DNA from: Sipunculus nudus
Taxonomy: Eukaryota; Annelida; Sipuncula; Golfingiida; Sipunculidae
NCBI GenBank assembly: GCA_026874595.1
Contig: CM049307.1
Span: 23,658,362 to 23,722,361, forward strand
Reading direction: 5' to 3'
Length of the DNA stretch: 64,000 nucleotides
Shown here: piece after piece, positions 1 to 10,679 of the stretch
Layout of the letters: every line of letters begins with the position of its first letter
Position numbering within the stretch: position 1 is the stretch's first letter
Made by a program: the position numbers and the translations under genes
Notes under the pieces: generated by a model
What the model saw: the letters and a program-made list of their open reading frames with translations, nothing else
What the model was told of the DNA's origin: nothing
The model's database searches: none

Positions 1-67
1 ATCTATTCTAGACTGTAATTATTTCATCATTCATGAAAGCAATACTCAAAGGCATTGCTATATTCAT

Positions 68-266
68 AACAGAAGCGGATCGGGGGGGGGGGGGGGGGGT
101 TCACCCGAAGCAACCTTTAAAAGAAGGTTTTAGACGAAATTTTGCGGCCTCAACCCCCCCCCCCCCCCCCTTTTCCGGACCTGATGACCTTTGTTTAGGA
201 TTTTCATTAGTCCTCCTAAGTTAACCCCCCCCCCCTTTTTTTTATCCTAAATCCTGGATCCGCCCC
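68..266. mobile_element. MITE with poly-G/poly-C runs, copy 1
   Basis: About 199 bp that match 5389-5578 in order: a shared AACAGAAGC-[GT]-GATC left end, a G run, GGTTTTAGACG-like sequence, two C runs and the right end CCTGGATCCGCCCC. The right end read backwards (GGGGCGGATCCAGG) resembles the left end, so it is a short inverted-repeat element. There is no coding capacity. The homopolymer runs differ in length between the two copies. Target duplication could not be fixed. Confidence 0.55.
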
Positions 267-289
267 AGCTGAAGATGCTGCTGCGCGTC
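242..289 (-). CDS. Candidate last exon running into MITE
   Basis: On the minus strand a pyrimidine-rich acceptor (GACTTCTGTTTCCGTCAG) is followed by an open frame of eight codons (DAQQHLQL). The frame then enters the MITE right end and stops at TAA within seven codons. If used, the transposon supplies the stop codon. Phase 0 would join the candidate exon at 497-589. The exon is very short and unsupported by homology, so this is a weak call. Confidence 0.15.
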   Translation of the reverse strand, partial: DAQQHLQLGRIQDLG

Positions 290-496
290 CTGACGGAAAC
301 AGAAGTCACACATACAGTCCTCAGAAAAGGCGGCATGGTGGCCCTATGTGAGACTTATTGTTAGTAAGTTGTAGTTAGTTTTTATCTGTCAACACATTCA
401 CTGCCAAACCCATGTTCACCCCCAGTGCCAGGGCCATACACAGTGACCCCAGCAGCCCCGAGAGCTGCAGTGGTACCAAGACTAGGTGCTAATTAC

Positions 497-589
497 CTGA
501 TAAGAAGGTGTGACTTCGGATAACACAGGAGCAATAAAACTCGGGGGAGGTGTGAAGTCGGGCACTGAGCCAAATGACCGATAGTAGGC
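497..589 (-). CDS. Candidate proline-rich internal exon
   Basis: Minus-strand frame of 31 codons (phase 0 to 0) between an AG at 591-590 and a good donor CAG|GTAATT at 496. The peptide contains SVPDFTPPPSFIAPVLSEV, with composition like a cytoplasmic tail or linker. The acceptor has a poor pyrimidine tract and there is no recognisable domain. Listed because frame, donor and phase agree with the neighbouring candidate at 242-289. Confidence 0.2.
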
Positions 590-972
590 CTAGTCACAGG
601 ATGGCTCCGGTGGACTGGTCTCATAGCGTCTACGTTGACACCAGCATAAAGCAAACAACTGATTCAAACAAAGAAATATTCTTTATAAGCTTATCCTGAT
701 TTTGTTTTAATAAAAAATGCTAATTCTGTCGAAGGTGTCGAATTTTCGTAACGGAGACCAGTCTACTATTGGTCGTGCACTTACTGGTTTCAACCAAACC
801 ATTTGTCTGCATTATGCTTATAAAAGGGCGTGCATGTTAGAAATGGTTTAGAGGAAAAATTGACTGATAAATTATCCCCCGCCAACAACACCGCTGCCTC
901 CTCCGCTAGGCAGACTACTCCAGACTGGAATTTCCCGATTTACGTATCGGTCACAGCGATGGAGGTGACAGA
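590..972. other. Unassigned non-coding stretch
   Basis: No exon-like frame with convincing splice signals, no repeat found elsewhere in the window and no RNA gene were seen. Confidence 0.4.
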
Positions 973-1126
973 CCAGGGGCGTCAAGATAGAGGATAGGGG
1001 GTATCTACCCCCCCTCCCCCCCCCCCCCCCCCACACACACTTTTTGGCAAAGGGGGGATGGTCATTGAAATCCCCCCCCCCCCCCACTATTCAGAGAATA
1101 ATATTTATATTGCAAATGAAATATAT
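973..1126 (-). repeat. G-run dispersed repeat, copy 1 (minus)
   Basis: Reverse-complement match to 28561-28683 and 45308-45443. All three carry AATATTATTCTCTGAATA, then a G run, GATTACATTGACNATCCC or its equivalent, a second G/C-rich run and a TGATGCCC-like end. This copy has three long C runs and a CA tract. It is probably a non-autonomous element of a second family, distinct from the one at 68-266. Confidence 0.5.
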
Positions 1127-1313
1127 ATAAATTCAAAAGTATATAGACTTTGATACGATTTATGATATTACTACGCAATATTATATGTAAACCTTGTTTA
1201 GAATTAACTTATACTGGAAACATAATATCTTATTTTCTACAACGTAATACTTAATAGTAATATATTTAAAAATATATGTCTAAAATATTTCAAAGGTGTC
1301 ATACAGATGCTAA

Positions 1314-1318
<5 letters not shown>

Positions 1319-1381
<63 letters not shown>

Positions 1382-1396
1382 GTATATATATGTATA
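1319..1396. repeat. (TA)n microsatellite
   Basis: Almost uninterrupted TA dinucleotides with a few CA/TG interruptions near the right end. Apparent TYIYIYI-like frames across it on both strands are artefacts of the repeat. Confidence 0.95.
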
Positions 1397-2781
1397 TCGG
1401 GAGGGTATGTGTCTGCGAGTCACCCCAACCCCCCATCCCCCCCAACCCCCCCATCTCACCCCAACCCCTACCCTGGAAGATAAATGGACACCACTGTGAC
1501 AGACTTTGTAATAAAATAATCCTTTTTTATTAATAACTGTTACATATGGCAATGAGTAGATCATCTTTTTAAGATGTTTTATTTAATAGTTTTTTTTAAA
1601 CAAACTTTGCCCAACTTCTGGTGAATGACAGGATAATTAAGTGTCATATAATGAGGATAAGTTAATTGCACATTTCACACTGATCAAAAACCAGTGGGGA
1701 AATTATCTACCTCTATATATGAATTTCCGCCGCTACTGCAATATACCTTAGTGGAAGGATAAGAGAATTAATACCAACAGCTCGTTGTATCAGTTGTTTA
1801 AAAAAGAAAAGTTTTAATAGATTACGCTGATTCAAATTCAACGATCATTTGTGCAAAAAAAATCCATCTGTTTTCTCGTGTTACTAATGGACTATGCAAA
1901 CATTTATTGAGTTAATACCCTGGAGTTGTCTTCGGTTAAACTAGTTCACAACACCAGGCTTTATATATAAATAAAATATTGGTTTAAATTGTATATATTA
2001 AGCGAAGGTATGATAACTGCCAATCTGCACTTACCGAGGTATTAAAACTGTTGGGTGGAGCATACAACAAGAGGATTGTATGACGCCTCCAGAACAGTAA
2101 CGCGCCATTTCAATGAATTTTTAATTTTATTTGCAAAAAATGGGATTCTTTTTCTTGCGTCCAAGTGCACAGAAAAAGCACACTTCAGCCTTCAAAAGTA
2201 AAAAACCCATTATCCTGAAATTAAGAGACTGTTTTATAGCTCCATTACATGCGATATCCCCTCATGGGAAACTGACACGTGTTGTCTCTAATAATAACCG
2301 CTTCATGCTTCAAGGATATGTTTTTTTCTCTTTGTTTTTCTTTTTTGCAATTATTATTTTAACACGATATTTTTTTCTGCTCGATGAGTGTTCTCGGGCT
2401 CTAGGTACTCGTAAGGTTTAACCATTTCTGACCAAACCAATCATTGCTCTTTGGACCGTTTTTCATGAATATTCACTATGACGTCATGGTATACAGGTGT
2501 GGTCAGGTAAAATTGCTTCAACCAAATGCAGGGAATGGTCATTTGATATAAGGACTGATGAGTGCCTTGTGCATTTCCGTACCTTTCTGTAAGCGGGAAT
2601 GATAGACAGGCTCATTTCTCCTTTGATTAATAAACAAAATCTTAAAAAGTGGGAAATAAATTGAGACAGATTAATTTTCTTATTAATAATTGTTATTCTC
2701 ATATTGGGGTGTGTTAACATTTTATATCTATAAAACAATATATATACAAAATTGGAATGAAAGAAAGAAATGTACGTAAAC
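1397..2781. other. Mostly non-coding; weak exon signals
   Basis: No repeat or RNA gene recognised. Two minus-strand signals are worth recording. A consensus donor CTCG|GTAAGT lies at 2034, but with no clear matching acceptor. An acceptor at 2587 is followed by a 36-codon frame to a possible donor at 2476 (2477-2586), phase 1 to 0. Neither has enough support to call. Confidence 0.3.
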
Positions 2782-2867
2782 CGCTGCATAGGCGTGAAGA
2801 CAGTGTGTTTCAGAGTGGATCATCGGCTGGAACCCCTGATGCAAAATCCGCTCTGCCTTTGTCACTG
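2782..2867 (-). CDS. Candidate exon following 3085-3327
   Basis: Minus-strand frame starting after a branch-site-like TCTAAT and the acceptor ATAATCCAG, phase 1, which matches the phase leaving the exon at 3085-3327. The peptide begins VTKAERILHQGFQPMIHS, a coding-like composition. The downstream donor (GCG|GTTTAC) is weak, so the end is uncertain; without splicing the frame continues into AT-rich sequence and soon stops. No domain recognised. Confidence 0.25.
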
Positions 2868-3017
2868 CTGGATTATTAATTAGAAAATCTGAACTGCAGA
2901 AAGCTTCTTCAATTTTAATATATGGTCACTCTCACCCATTCAATAGTCTAAAGCCGGCAACAGGCCATGAGCTAATCCTTTAAAAACGATTATTAACATA
3001 ATAACATAAAACCTAAG

Positions 3018-3056
3018 AGGTGGTGGTGGTAGTGGGGTGGGGTGGGGGTGGGGGTT
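3018..3056 (+). repeat. G-rich tract (quadruplex-prone)
   Basis: A run of GGT, GGGGT and GGGGGT blocks on the plus strand, five or more G t stretches of two to five bases. It can form an intramolecular G-quadruplex in principle. It lies just outside the donor side of the exon at 3085-3327. Confidence 0.6.
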
Positions 3057-3084
3057 TAACGGGAAATAATGTATTAATGTATAC

Positions 3085-3327
3085 CTGGCAATGTGGATAC
3101 GGTGAATCGACATTTCTTTTCAATGGGCATCAGAAGACCGTGGAGATCAATGGCGCCAAGAGTCTCGGGTACCCGTATCACATCGGGTAGAGATGAACAG
3201 CAGCTATCCCATAATCCAATCTTATTTTCAATATGCAAAGTAAGTGAAGCAGAAGCTGACTCCGGTGCGAGGGTGGCCGTACCCGCACTGATACATCTCA
3301 CCGATAATGCCAACGGAAAGGCAGCAT
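3085..3327 (-). CDS. Host exon B, extracellular-like domain
   Basis: Minus-strand exon of 243 bp, phase 1 to 1. The acceptor is TTGTTTTTAG (AG at 3329-3328) and the donor CCAG|GTATAC at 3084. It has an uninterrupted frame of 80 codons. The peptide reads as alternating beta strands with serine/threonine and a CC pair (for example ATLAPESASASLTLHIEN, then CCSSLPDVIRVPETLG). Joined in phase to exon 4904-5125 it continues one domain. The strand pattern recalls a cadherin-type or other beta-sandwich ectodomain, but no family signature such as DxNDN is present, so no family is assigned. The plus-strand frame over the same bases lacks splice signals. Confidence 0.5.
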
Positions 3328-3589
3328 CTAAAAACAATTATAATATAATATAATATATAATGCATTGTGTTACTGTTGTCGCGTAGCATATATATGGAAG
3401 AATTCAACTAAACTTAACATTTTTTTTCTATTAATGTAAATAACAAATCGGTCATTCATGTATAATTTACAGTTTCATTATCATGTTAACCAGTCAATGA
3501 GAGTTTACGTCCCTCGATGCCTAAATGCTACAGAAATGCCCCATGAACAGGGGAAATGTTGATTCGAATGCACAGCAAAAAGCAGAATC

Positions 3590-3802
3590 ATGGTATTGAA
3601 GTGGAACATCAAGGAGGCTTATCCCCTGGCACTAAGCAGGCCCCACACAGCCTCTAACAGTGACGTGCAAAGTTTAACTGATCTTGGGTCAGAGAAGCCA
3701 GTTTATGTGATAAGAAGAGTAAATGATTCAGAAGCTATTGTCATGGACACGGAGTATAGATTACAGGGCTCAGTGGTAATGGTGCATCCTCCGTTCCTGT
3801 AA
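3590..3802 (+). CDS. Small plus-strand ORF, coding-like
   Basis: A 70-codon frame from ATG (context ATCATGG), open about 10 codons further upstream, with balanced composition (for example SEKPVYVIRRVNDSEAIVMD) and stop TAA. It sits in the intron between the two minus-strand exons at 4904 and 3327. The minus strand here has a fine acceptor (TACTTTCTTACAG at about 3799) but its frames close within about 30 codons. It may be an old coding fragment or chance. Confidence 0.2.
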   Translation: MVLKWNIKEAYPLALSRPHTASNSDVQSLTDLGSEKPVYVIRRVNDSEAIVMDTEYRLQGSVVMVHPPFL

Positions 3803-4903
3803 GAAAGTACGGTCTGTCATATCTTAAGTTGTGAGAAATCATGCCGAGGATCATAATTTATCTAACTCTGAGAAAATGTGAGTTAATTCCTGAAAAACAA
3901 CATATTCTTGCAATATCTACTTATGAAGAGTTTTTCTGAGTATTCTATTGAAGGATGTATGGTACCCGTGTCATCTATGAAACTACAGAGTATATGATTG
4001 TTTTCAAAATATGTTTATGGACGCACCAGACAGACGTGCTTGTCACACATAATTTTCATATCCCGTTTCTATCCGGATCCATAAAGACTTTACTTGATGT
4101 TAGAAGAGCACTTCGACATTAGGCCAAACAATTTTGATATATGTAGTGTAAGTTAAAATCAGACACCTCTAACTTCACAAGACTACTAATCAGAAACGCT
4201 CACCACTGGATCACAATTGGCTCTTCAGGTCTGTGCCATTATTGCTCATTATTGCCAGAAGATAAATAGATAAATGGCAAAGTAATAACTTTATTATTCA
4301 ACCTTTGCAATGCTCATTTCCTATGTTTGTTAACAAAATACGCCGCCTGTGTTCTTCCTGCGGTTAAAGTGTTGCATTATGGATCTCTTGTGAGCGAATC
4401 CTAACCAACCAATGATATGTTCGGTTGCTAGTGTTTTTCTTATTTATTTTGAAAGATGTCGTAATGGAGGTAATGGGGAGCGTTCTCCATCATCATAATA
4501 AAATAATCAAATACCATGCATTATGCATAAGCCAGAATTTACCAGTTAATACAGTTAACTTTAGGAAGCTTTGAAGATCCCTGGCAAACGTTCAAACACG
4601 AAGTTATTCAGATTGGACCAAACAAAGTATAATAAAGGGCAAGTTAACCGCGAAGTGTAAAAAAACGTGACCCAATACTATTCCGTCATTAAATATAATA
4701 TTTTAAATAACTGAGGTGCCGTTAAAACAGAGTAATGGGACATGAAAGCAAAACCGATGTGGTACTGGGGAAGTGAAAATTGAGGTTTCCTTTGTTGCTC
4801 CTGTTTTGTTAATTTTAAGAGAACTCTATTATATGGCTAATTAGTGGAGAAATGTAAAGAGATATTTTTCTCCGAACTAAAAATAATATCTAAAATTAAT
4901 TAC

Positions 4904-5125
4904 CATAAAATTTCTTGTCAAGTCGCAGGAAAACCGGATCAGATGATAATGAGATCTTCCCTTTTATGTCAATCTCTGACTCAGGGGCTTCAAGGAAGCA
5001 CGAATGACCTTGACCGTTGCTCTGTGGCACAGAAAATAGTCTTGGTTTGACGAGAGTACCTGCAGGCCAGTCACTCGGTAGGGTGACGTCATAATGGTCT
5101 TGACTAAAAAATAATTCGCCACGGG
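4904..5125 (-). CDS. Host exon A, extracellular-like domain
   Basis: Minus-strand exon of 222 bp, phase 1 to 1. It has a strong acceptor (CTATTTCTTTTGCAG, AG at 5127-5126) and donor TATG|GTAATT at 4903. The frame is open for 73 codons. The peptide begins RGELFFSQDHYDVTLPSDW and continues PAGTLV, a pattern seen at the start of cadherin repeats (F..Y.v.vpE..paGT.V). It goes on to KGKISLSSDPVFLRLDKKFY, like the G.I.l....LD segment of those repeats. Its exit phase fits exon 3085-3327. Symmetric phase-1 exons are typical of shuffled extracellular modules. Family assignment is inference. Confidence 0.55.
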
Positions 5126-5388
5126 CTGCAAAAGAAATAGTTACAACATTCAGGATATAATTCTACTCCACACATAAAACAAATGAAACAATGAAATTTA
5201 AATTAATAGATAAGTGTCTTTTATAGATCAGTTTCAAGATTGTCGATATTATGAACTATTCAAGGAATAAAGCAACTTTTGAAAAAAGTCTCATCTTGTA
5301 TATGTGAAGTAAAGGTTGATATTAAGACTTAAGGTTGAATATTTACAGTTTGATGAGAGCTCATTTATAAAAATAATCTACCTTAATG

Positions 5389-5578
5389 AACAGAAGCTGA
5401 TCCAGGGGGTCCGGAGCCCCCCTTTTTCATCAGAAACAACGTTTTTTAAGGGCATCAGACAATATTTTGCCGCCTGGACCCCCTTTTTTTCAGACCTGAG
5501 GACCTTTTTTTTTAAGTTTATATTTGTCCTCCTGGGTTGGACCCCCCCCCCCCTTTTCCTAAATCCTGGATCCGCCCC
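5389..5578. mobile_element. MITE with poly-G/poly-C runs, copy 2
   Basis: Second copy of the element at 68-266, sharing the end sequences, the central CATCAGAC/CCGCCTGGAC-like block and the final TCCTAAATCCTGGATCCG. Homopolymer runs are shorter than in copy 1 on the left and similar on the right. It lies in the intron or flank upstream of exon 4904-5125. Confidence 0.55.
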
Positions 5579-7929
5579 TGATGAGTGTAAGGTAAAGATG
5601 TTTAAGCAGCTATATGGCTTAAAAATGATCTGCCTTTATCGAAGATAACCAGATATATCAGCTAACCTTTTTGTGGAAGTGGCAGGAGTTTACAAGCCAT
5701 TATGTAGCCTCAAATTAAGACAGCTATTAAAAAGGATGGGAGGTTTCTTCGAAGAGATTATAAAGTGGTGTTAGTCTATTTATATTTCGACGTAGCAATA
5801 TGCCGCTGTCGTAATTCTTGGAAATGAATTGTCCCTTGCCCGTCTGAAGTCAACTCTGTATAACTAAAGCAATCAGGAGCGAGGGCCGGTTGGGGGGGGG
5901 GGGGGTCTATAAAATAACGGTTAATGAATAGGTTTATAAAATAACACATAATTCAGCCTTTTTGGGTAAAGTGGACAGATTTATATCTTTCTTTTCAAAT
6001 TTTCCGAGCCATTCATATAATACAAGCTGTGGCTCTGCGGGTAATTTATGGTCAAATGTACTCAAACTAATGTTAAAATCGCAGATTTAATGTTAGAAAC
6101 ATGAGCTCAACCATTTGTGTATACAAAAAGATTGGATCTGCAGTCTACGTCCATCCTCACAAAAAATGACAGAATAAAAACACTTCATGATTAACAGGGT
6201 ACATTGAAACTGATTTCACGCCAACGCTCATTAAAGCCAGCTATTCGACAACCTTTTCCATAGAATATATGCGATTTATATTTGAACTCTAGGTAATCCC
6301 TGCTAGGAAAAGCTCTTATAACGCCGATATGTGAAAGATGTACATGGCAGGAGAAGTTTTGACAAACGGGGTAAAAAAAACCATATAAATTATTGCAAAT
6401 ACGCGGAAGTCAAACGGTCACCAGTTGCACAATGGCCTTTCCTCCGGTTCGTCTGACTTCCCGCCAGGTATGATTTTTGTTGGATGTGTTATGATCATTT
6501 TGGCAGGGCTCCCACACGTTAAAAACTCATATTTATAAACATAACGAACAGCATATGTGCGGGGGGATCTAGGTTTTCTGGCCTATTTTTATATTAAAAA
6601 GATGATTTAAGGGATTATCTTTTATAGGTAATAGACGTCAGATATCGGAATAGTCCTTTTTAAAGTAAGATGGACGATTGAAGTAACACGCCACCCATAA
6701 ATATACCATTCTCATGGTACTATAAGCTGTCTCCACATATTATCTTTGGGAAATTTTAGGATAAACTTCACGAGAAGTCTTTGTGACGTAGTTCAGGATC
6801 TCGACAGCATTCGCCACAAAACAAATATGACAGAGGCTCAAATATAACAAAGTAGAAATAATATCAATACTGACATATATGAAAATGGTATACTGGCGGC
6901 CCATTTAGTAGTCTGGTTTACAAAGTAAAAAACAAGTAATCACTTCCGGCTTTGCCAGCCAGTCTATGAATGAATGTGACGCTGTTAAAGTGTGGGTGGT
7001 ATGACACATATCGGTGCATTCATAGTCTATAATATAATTTAACTTATTCAGCCATTAAACCATTTAAGCTATTATGACAAATTTCGCCCAAGTAGGAAAA
7101 GGAGTGACGGATATTTTCAATGGTTTACGCAAACAAGAGTTACCCTGGAAACCACATGTCCCCAATCAACTTCTAAAATACGTAATGTTGCAAATTATTT
7201 TATATTACATTTTCAAGAGGAGTAGTACATGTAAAAAAATATTGGCTTAGATAAACGAAAGCTGAAATCTGATCACAATTATATTGCTGTATGGGGTAGT
7301 AAATTTTGGATTCGAGAACTCGATTGGCATTATCCCTCTCGGACTTGTTACTCATAACAGTGCTCGTTAAAAACATCACTAAATGGGAATTTTTGAAACG
7401 AAAAAAGTTTTGAAGTTTAAGTATCCTTAGCAATGCGCTGCTCGTATACTAGAGGGCATAATTTCCTTACGTTTATTCTATAGTATTGCTCATGCAAGAT
7501 TTTTTATCTCCTCATTAACTACGGTTAAGGAGCATCGTAAATAAACAGGCTTAATGAATAAAAAAAGACGAATAAGGCCCAAAAAACATAAGGCCTGGTT
7601 CTCAGGCACTTTTTTCCAGAAATCAATGTGGGCGGGCGGTTTTTTTATTTTTATTTTTTTTTTGTATGTTTCGATAAAAATGTAACAAAAAATCAGGGAA
7701 AATCATGATAATAACAGATTTATTTTGCTAAACAAGTAAAAACACTACATAACAAGGAAATTTTATCAAGATTGTATGATTTTTATATACCTGAAAGAAA
7801 TGTCCAAGCGGCTGAAGCTCACAATTGGTAAGTTTTTTTATTGAAAATTAAAATAAAAATTTTTGATACGGGGGTTTAAAATTGTCGCGGGCGGTGTCTG
7901 AGAACCATACCTTTTATTTTATTTGGCCT
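5579..7929. other. Intergenic or intronic, weak signals only
   Basis: Mostly AT-rich unique sequence. A segment around 6560-6660 (CTGGCCTATTTTTATA core) is similar to 58745-58835 and so is probably an old dispersed repeat. A plus-strand start-like exon of 12 codons at 6432-6467 (MAFPPVRLTSRQ, donor CAG|GTATGA, TATAAAT at 6384-6390) and a 29-codon frame after a good acceptor near 6759 were seen but their phases do not join. A G run lies at 5893-5905. Confidence 0.3.
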
Positions 7930-8530
7930 AACTGCTTATAGATATGTCTCTGATAGTACCTACTATAGCACTCGAATCGTGCTTTCGGATTCGGTAATCG
8001 GTTCGAACTACTCGGACTGGGGCTGAAACGGGTACAAAATTTTGGACTCGAATACTCGACATTACCTAACTGGGACTCCAGTACTCGTTGCCATAGCAGC
8101 AGTTTACCGAGGCAATATACATACACACACGCACACACACATAAATACACACACACACAAATATATATATATATCTGTCTTGGTGACGGCTTATAAAACT
8201 CAATGCAACGAAGGAATAAACGTAAATAATAAGGAAAATCACTCCAAAGCATATAATTTATAAATATAAGTACCCTCCAAATAAGCTATACATTATAAAA
8301 ACTATATAATGTATAAATTAACTAACGTAGGTTAAAGTAATCATTTGATATAATCTACATATTAGTTTGCAGTACTATTTTGTATTGCATATAGACAGAT
8401 ACACGAACTCGAGTCTAACTTTGGACTCGAGTAATTGGTAAGTAATACCCGGATTCAAGTTCTCAAGTATCCCTTCCAGTCCTAACTCGGACACAAACAC
8501 TCGAGTAATCCTGTCAGTAATAATCATATG
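7930..8530. repeat. ACTCGAGT-rich degenerate element
   Basis: Many copies of ACTCG, GGACTCGAG and GAACTCGAGTC-like motifs at both ends (7965-8095 and 8405-8510) around a CA/TA microsatellite at about 8122-8176. The hAT-like insertion at 49334-49800 carries the same style of GGACTCG subterminal motifs. This is probably a decayed relative; clean termini were not found. Confidence 0.35.
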
Positions 8531-9007
8531 TATATCCATTGGTCAATCTGTATACTTTACATACCCTTATATTGGGACACAGTAAAATCCCTTGCTTAAT
8601 AATAACCAACTAATGTCGAATAATAAACCAAAGTAGAATGACCCCTTCTTGGACATCTACTTTCAGCGTGTTCATTTTTTTGTCTCCGAAAACGACCAAT
8701 CAACAAAAAACCACGCAATCGAGTAAAAGTCGTGAATGAAGTAGCTTTTGTTAAGATTTCATTATATCTGTGAAACACCTATTTTTCTCTTAAAGCTTTA
8801 CATGTTACATATCGCAAGTATATTACACTTGTGATGTTATTGAAGAACGTAAAAATAAGCCTTAATAAGCTAAACATTGACATTACTTAAGAACCTGACA
8901 ATATATTCGAAAAACAGAAATGATGACTTTGAAGGTGTGAAAATCATAAACATATAATTATAGCTGAGAATAACACATACAGCTACAGGTATCAGTATTT
9001 GAAAATA

Positions 9008-9097
9008 CAGTAGAACCTCTCCTTACGGACTTCCCTACTAAGGACACCTCTTGATTGCGGATGACCGGTCAGTGTCCGTTATTCGGAGGTTTTACTG
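9008..9097. mobile_element. 90-bp pogo/Tigger-like MITE
   Basis: Starts CAGTAGAACCTC and ends GAGGTTTTACTG, a 12-bp inverted repeat with one mismatch, flanked on both sides by TA (9006-9007 and 9098-9099). CAGT-AACCTC ends with TA target duplication are typical of pogo/Tigger-type Tc1-mariner relatives. No coding capacity, so it is a deletion derivative. Confidence 0.7.
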
Positions 9098-9766
9098 TAC
9101 CTTCTGTATGTGTTTATGTAAAATGCAAAATGGCTTGAATTCAGTAAATATCTTTCGACTTTTTTAGCAGGTGCGACTCCCTGACATTTATCAAATATAA
9201 CATCAGTATTTCCTGTTTACTGTTTCAACTGCAATCCATAGAAAACAAACATAAAATGGGTTATCTGACGGAATTGGTTAAATGAGCATTATATATAACC
9301 AGTCCCCCTGGACTGTTTTTACGCAGGAGACAATCTAGCCACACACTTGGCATGGCGAATCAAGATCAGTGCAATGTCCTGTTAATGTATTGATCGAGTC
9401 TGGGACGATAGTAAAGTCTCAGATATCAGAGCATACAATACAACAAGCAACCATTAGCCCACCGCACTATTACCAGCAAGGTGTCAATTTAGGCTATGAA
9501 TGAAGCACCACGATCCCTATGAAACAGAAAACCCGAATCCTGTACACTACATATCGTTTATATAATATAACCAAATAGAGTGGAGCCTCCCGATTATGGA
9601 AACCGACAGAATCATGAAAGTTACGAAACTAGATCTACATTTCAGGCATTGACGGTCTGCATGAAATTAAGGGATGTCGCGGGTTCATTACAGTTTTATT
9701 TTATCATAGAGTGTTAAATTCAAACTCCACAATTCACGATTACTTTATTTATTCTATCAGGATTGT

Positions 9767-9970
9767 TCAGATAGTTATATAACTTATTCTAGACGCTCCC
9801 CATGACACAGATGATGGCGTTCGGTAGTCTCTGGAAGCACCTGGAGGATTGGAACAATCAGCGATCTTGGACGGAACAGACAACCCACTCTCATAACCAC
9901 GCCCGGAATCGAACCAGGGTGACAGCGGAGAGAGCTGAGCTTCTAACCACTCGCCTGTCCAGGCACCTGA
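9767..9970 (-). mobile_element. tRNA-derived SINE, copy A
   Basis: Diverged reverse-complement copy of the SINE family also at 36486-36731 and 37210-37450. The B box survives as GGTTCGATTCC on the minus strand, followed by the shared body (TGAGAGTGGGTTGT, then CCAAGATCG, then ACTACCGAACGCC). This copy is clearly older than the other two. Confidence 0.65.
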
Positions 9971-10344
9971 CGATTTTCACCATTGAGTTAAACAGTCTTG
10001 GTATAATCAGAGACTTTAGAATCATTTGCAAAGACAAAAATATCACAATGAAGTGACACGAGGACCATGAAGCTTAACTTCCTTTGGGCCCATGAAGGCA
10101 CGGCAATTGGTTCTTTATCAAGTTCCCTCTAACTAGACAAAACATTCTGCTATATGAGGCTAAAGAAAAAAATGAAAGTGTCTTTGACCATGAAAATTGG
10201 CATTTGTGTTTTAAATAAAAATATATATTATGTAGTTCAGTATGCTTATAACCTTTATTTGTAGTTCAGTAAATATTTTGGTTTTACTACGTGCAAAAAC
10301 AGTGTCACGAAACTATACGCGTAAGAGTCTCCTTGCGATTGGAC

Positions 10345-10405
10345 CTAAGCGGCAGAGATCTCGGTTGCGGAATAACTGGGAGGGACAGATGGAACATTCT
10401 GGTAA
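10345..10405 (-). CDS. Terminal exon with PPSY motif
   Basis: Minus-strand last exon after a strong acceptor (AAGATATTGTTTTTCAG, AG at 10407-10406), phase 2, ending in TAG at 10345-10347. The peptide YQNVPSVPPSYSATEISAA looks like a cytoplasmic tail. PPSY fits the PPxY motif bound by WW domains such as those of Nedd4-type ligases. The intron to the exon at 10527-10584 would be 121 bp and the phases match exactly. All three frames after this acceptor are open for some distance, so the choice rests on phase. Confidence 0.4.
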
Positions 10406-10526
10406 CTGAAAAACAATATCTTCATGGGCAACTCAACGGGAAAGATAATTTATTTCAAATTTCCAGTAGCAGTGTAACATCAATATAATTAAAACGGAGT
10501 TGGTTTTTTTCTAGACCACGGTTTAC

Positions 10527-10584
10527 CTGCTTCCGTTCTGATTTAACTCTCCAAATTCGGCAGACGTATCGGTGGTGTGCTCTT
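10527..10584 (-). CDS. Penultimate exon of PPSY-tail gene
   Basis: Minus-strand exon of 58 bp, phase 1 to 2, with donor GCAG|GTAAAC at 10526 and acceptor CTTGTCCTAG. It encodes EHTTDTSAEFGELNQNGS, acidic and polar. It joins the terminal exon in phase across a 121-bp intron. Entry phase 1 could accept a donor such as those at 23531 or 55117, but no connection is shown. The upstream protein is unknown. Confidence 0.4.
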
Positions 10585-10679
10585 CTAGGACAAGTTTGTT
10601 TTATTTTGCAGGATTATGCCCTATTAAGCTGATAATTAATAATTTTTCCATTAGGTGCCCCTATTTCTTTTGTGCTGCA

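Noticed and set aside
1276..1564. 85- and 84-codon frames on both strands
   Set aside because: They consist of the TA microsatellite (TYIYIY and YIYIYI) plus C-rich flank and have no independent coding evidence.
6432..6849. Plus-strand start exon (12 codons) and a later 29-codon frame
   Set aside because: Signals are individually good but the phases (0 out, 2 in) do not join and both are too short to stand alone.
8042..8263. 73-codon plus frame and 112-codon minus frame over the CA/TA tract
   Set aside because: Composition is set by the microsatellite (HTHTHT, VCVCVC); no splice or start support.
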